A DNA stretch of 55,630 nt from RGIG9041 sp045541455. Its GTDB lineage: Bacteria > Bacillota > Clostridia > Oscillospirales > QAKW01. The position numbers and the translations under genes are program-made. Each line of letters begins with the position of its first letter. Within the stretch, counting starts at the first letter, position 1. Below the pieces are notes generated by a model that was given only the letters and a program-made list of their open reading frames with translations, was not told the origin of the DNA and made no database searches. The stretch covers positions 1 to 55,630 of the forward strand of contig JAZQJA010000002.1 of assembly GCA_045541455.1 (NCBI GenBank). Direction: 5' to 3'. Shown here piece after piece: positions 53,757 to 55,630 of the stretch.

Positions 53757-54049
53757 AAAAATTGTTTATCGTCATTGCTTTGGTTTGCTTAATGCTGTCC
53801 TTATCTGGATGTACCGTAAATTGGTTTGATAAGCATTATGATGTTCCTTGGTTTGTGATTGCGATTCCTGTTATTATAATTTTTATAGTTGCTCATATTC
53901 ATATTATGTCTGGAACCTATGTTTGTCCAGAGTGTGGCGCAAGCTTTAAACCAAAATGGTATCAAATTTCTGCATATTTTCATTTTATGGGTGAAAGGCT
54001 TATTAAATGTCCAAATTGTAAAAAATCAAATTACTGCAAAAGAAAGTAG
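53753..54049 (+). CDS. small zinc-ribbon lipoprotein/membrane protein
   Basis: The 98 residues begin with a signal peptide ending in the lipobox LSLSGC (Cys at about residue 20), then a second hydrophobic segment at about 32-51 (VPWFVIAIPVIIIFIVAHIH), and a C-terminal zinc ribbon with CPECGASFKP and CPNCKKSNYC. If the lipobox is used, the ribbon would face whichever side the second helix puts it; a plain two-helix protein with a cytoplasmic ribbon is the alternative. Function unknown; co-expressed with the four-helix gene. Confidence 0.75.
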   Translation: MKKLFIVIALVCLMLSLSGCTVNWFDKHYDVPWFVIAIPVIIIFIVAHIHIMSGTYVCPECGASFKPKWYQISAYFHFMGERLIKCPNCKKSNYCKRK

Positions 54050-54078
54050 TGGCATCTAAATAGTTTGTAACAGCCAAG

Positions 54079-54110
54079 AAAAAGACGATTGCGAAAGCAA
54101 TCGTCTTTTT
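54079..54110. terminator. terminator of the four-helix/lipoprotein operon
   Basis: AAAAGACGATTGC, GAAA, GCAATCGTCTTTT is a strong symmetric hairpin. It shares the 14 bases ATTGCGAAAGCAAT with the first hairpin of array 1. Confidence 0.88.
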
Positions 54111-54111
54111 C

Positions 54112-54282
54112 AGTTATATTTGCCTTCGGCGAGTGATATTGCTTCGCAGTGATATTCGGCTAAAGCCGAGTGATATTGGGCTTTGCCCAGTTTTATGGCG
54201 AATATAATATCACTGAAACCGCAGGTTTCAATATCACTTTCACGAAGTGAAAATATCACTGTGCCGTAGGCGCAATATCACT
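54112..54282. repeat. array 2: seven hairpins with four mirrored separator pairs
   Basis: Left separators AGTGATATT occur at 54132, 54148 and 54169, with AGTTATATT at 54112; right separators AATATCACT occur at 54206, 54230, 54252 and 54274. Between them lie hairpins with different stems, such as CGGC-TAAA-GCCG, GGGC-TTT-GCCC, GAAACC-GCA-GGTTTC and TTCAC-GAA-GTGAA. The four left and four right separators pair in nested order, giving 9-bp helices with a hairpin on each side of each junction. Same plan as array 1 with another separator sequence. Apex 54178-54205. Confidence 0.82.
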
Positions 54283-54296
54283 AAAATTTCCGTCAA

Positions 54297-54345
54297 GACG
54301 GATTCGAACCACCGAAGTAAAAATAATGGGCAGATTTAGTGATTT
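54297..54345 (-). pseudogene. decayed tRNA-Tyr-like remnant
   Basis: On the minus strand this stretch has the 15-base T-arm sequence CGGTGGTTCGAATCC, identical to tRNA-Tyr (53107-53121), and after a divergent variable-arm region TAAATCTG, which fits the anticodon arm. The acceptor ends and the anticodon are lost. It lies inverted relative to the intact tRNA-Tyr. Confidence 0.5.
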
Positions 54346-54387
54346 AAGGAAGAACGGGAGTTTATATTTGAACCAAAACATATAGCT

Positions 54388-54430
54388 ATATTTTTGAAGA
54401 TTGGGCGAAGACCAAATTCGACAAAAATAT
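54388..54430. repeat. stem-loop between the remnant and the PNPOx-like gene
   Basis: ATATTTTTG and CAAAAATAT are complementary and enclose a smaller TTGG/CCAA stem. Together with array 2 and the tRNA remnant, this accounts for most of the gene-free stretch 54050-54510. Confidence 0.4.
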
Positions 54431-54468
54431 GAAATCTTGATTTGGCTATATAAATTCTTTATAAAACA

Positions 54469-54477
54469 TGGTATAAT
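54469..54477 (+). promoter_or_regulatory. extended -10 promoter of the PNPOx-like gene
   Basis: TGGTATAAT ends 33 bases before the ATG at 54511; the -35 region is weak (TATAAA). Confidence 0.6.
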
Positions 54478-54510
54478 GAGTTCGAAAAATAAAAATGTGA
54501 CGAGGATTTT

Positions 54511-54981
54511 ATGTTCAGGAATTTAACGAGAAAGAAGCAAAAGCTCTCCATGGTTGAGTGCAAGGAAATATTAAAACAAGAAGTGCGTGGAGTGCTTGCC
54601 GTTAACGGCGATGATGGTTATCCATACGCTCTGCCAATCAATTATTATTTTGAAGAAGAAAGTAACAGAATCTATTTTCACAGCGGAAAGGTTGGACATA
54701 AGCTTGATGCGATAGCAAAGAGCGATAAGGTTTCGTTCTGCGTTTACGATAAGGGATATCACAAGGATGGACATTGGTCACTCAATATTAGAAGTGTGAT
54801 CATCTTCGGACGAATGCAAATTGTAGATGATTGGTCTGACGAGCTGATGGTAAATTTCTGTAAACGATTTACAGGCGATATGGAATATATCTATAGCGAG
54901 ATCGAGAAGTTCAAAAGCAATACTGCAGTCCTTTGCCTTGAAATCGAGCATTTGACGGGAAAACTCGTCAACGAAGCGTGA
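54511..54981 (+). CDS. pyridoxamine 5'-phosphate oxidase family flavoprotein
   Basis: The 156 residues fit the split-barrel FMN-binding fold of the NimA/PNPOx-like branch: GVLAVNGDDGYPYALPINYYF near 30-50, IYFHSGKVGHKLDAI near 59-73 and VSFCVYDKG. Substrate is unknown; some relatives reduce nitroimidazoles, others bind heme or F420. GAGGA precedes the ATG. It converges on the GNAT gene with only five bases between the stops. Confidence 0.88.
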   Translation: MFRNLTRKKQKLSMVECKEILKQEVRGVLAVNGDDGYPYALPINYYFEEESNRIYFHSGKVGHKLDAIAKSDKVSFCVYDKGYHKDGHWSLNIRSVIIFGRMQIVDDWSDELMVNFCKRFTGDMEYIYSEIEKFKSNTAVLCLEIEHLTGKLVNEA

Positions 54982-54986
54982 CGATC

Positions 54987-55562
54987 TTACTCACTCTGTC
55001 TTTTTTTCGGCCCTTGCATAACCTTAACGAAGCGAAACATTTCATCTGGTCCTTCGTTGGCATCGTGTATTTCATCTTCAAACATTTCGTGTTCGGGTCT
55101 AAAATACTCGCACCAAAACTGGTCGATCTGAAAACCACACTTGTTTACATAAAAATGGATGTTACGTTTCTCAAAATAAGGTGTGCAAGTTTCCCAAACT
55201 AATGTTTCGGGATGTAGAGCCTCAACTGCTTGCCACGCGCCGTAGCCGATACCTTTGCTATGTGCTTCGGGTAGTACAAAGAGAATATCTAAGTGGTTAT
55301 GATGCGTCTCCTTGTCAATCGTGAGTATCAATCCTCCGACCTTCTTACCATCAAGCATGATGCGGAAGGTTTCGCTTCTGGGATTGTCGATGGATTTTTC
55401 AATGGTTGAGCGAGAGATGATCTCACCATCATCGTCAATATGGTCGTCACGTTCACCGAACTCCAACATCGCGCCATACTTGAACGCCCATTGATTGTCA
55501 AGGATAAACTGCTCACGGTCGTCTAACGCAAGTGGTACAAGAGTAACCTTTGTGCTTTTCAT
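54987..55562 (-). CDS. GNAT-family N-acetyltransferase
   Basis: The 191 residues start MKSTKVTLVPLALDDREQF at the ATG at 55562, preceded by GGAGGTAAT; the longer frame has no such site. The acetyl-CoA fold is seen in GKKVGGLILTI, HLDILFVLPEAHSKGIGYGAWQAVE (motif A, with the pyrophosphate loop HSKGIG) and the late YFEKRNIHFYVNKCGF. The C-terminal tail is acidic, then basic. The acceptor is unknown. Confidence 0.9.
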   Translation of the reverse strand: MKSTKVTLVPLALDDREQFILDNQWAFKYGAMLEFGERDDHIDDDGEIISRSTIEKSIDNPRSETFRIMLDGKKVGGLILTIDKETHHNHLDILFVLPEAHSKGIGYGAWQAVEALHPETLVWETCTPYFEKRNIHFYVNKCGFQIDQFWCEYFRPEHEMFEDEIHDANEGPDEMFRFVKVMQGPKKRQSE

Positions 55563-55630
55563 AATTACCTCCAAAATAAAAATAGAGCTTCGGCTATTGA
55601 TATACAATAACCCAAGCTCACTTGGACACC

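Noticed and set aside
53172..54282. CRISPR array
   Set aside because: Separators are only 8-9 bases, flip orientation half way and the units are perfect hairpins of different length. No cas gene is near.

Overview
The window looks like part of the chromosome of a low-GC, spore-forming Clostridia bacterium, most likely of the Oscillospirales/Ruminococcaceae type (inference). The reasons are AT-rich sequence, strong Shine-Dalgarno sites, Firmicutes gene orders (ylxM-ffh-rpsP-khpA-rimM-trmD; dgkA-ybeY-phoH-yqfD-yqfC), an S-box riboswitch on metK, and sporulation genes (sigG, yqfC, yqfD, ylbJ). Most of it is housekeeping DNA in long operons.

Layout. 1-1353: the 5' part of dinB, divergent from an XRE regulator plus ImmA/IrrE-type peptidase pair. 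1383-2522: an aldose epimerase-like gene and a small membrane protein. 2616-6212: the SRP/ribosome maturation operon, in which rplS does not follow trmD. 6206-10266 (minus): uvrC, rsmD, coaD, a coiled-coil protein and a membrane acyltransferase. 10336-12734 (minus): yqeG, an endonuclease IV-like gene, efp and an acidic zinc-ribbon protein. 12821-20294 (minus): yqfC, yqfD, phoH, ybeY, dgkA, era, an overlooked yqzL overlapping recO, and mutS2. 20352-23288 (plus): ylbJ, a small Cys protein, eno and an MGMT-family gene. 23297-24694 (minus): sigG and mecA. 24831-29871 (plus): a P-loop ATPase, then a GT2 / PAP2 / MFS / GDPD envelope-type cluster. 29899-36684 (minus): mreB, comFC, recD2, a small membrane protein, metK with SAM-I riboswitch, a COG2426 protein and an ECF S component. 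36750-48706 (minus): rpoB-rpoC-rpsL-rpsG-fusA-tuf. 48923-52752 (minus): a GH35 beta-galactosidase and an ECF sigma factor with its membrane partner. 52971-55562: tRNA-Thr and tRNA-Tyr, a hairpin-rich accessory locus, a PNPOx-like protein and a GNAT acetyltransferase.

The most unusual part is 53172-54345, just downstream of tRNA-Tyr. A two-gene operon (an S23/Avd-like four-helix-bundle protein and a small zinc-ribbon lipoprotein) lies between two arrays of short perfect hairpins. In each array the left-half separators are reverse complements of the right-half separators (TATATCAT/ATGATATA in array 1; AGTGATATT/AATATCACT in array 2). Each array can therefore fold into a long ladder of short helices with a hairpin projecting on both sides of every junction. 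The linker between Shine-Dalgarno and ATG of the four-helix gene (AGTGATATCATG) combines both separator motifs, which suggests a regulatory or substrate link between arrays and protein. An inverted, decayed tRNA-Tyr-like remnant closes the far side. This is my candidate for an undescribed system; no function is claimed.

The second striking point is an in-frame TAA at codon 73 of fusA (EF-G), an essential gene. The reading frame is otherwise intact to a normal 693-codon length.
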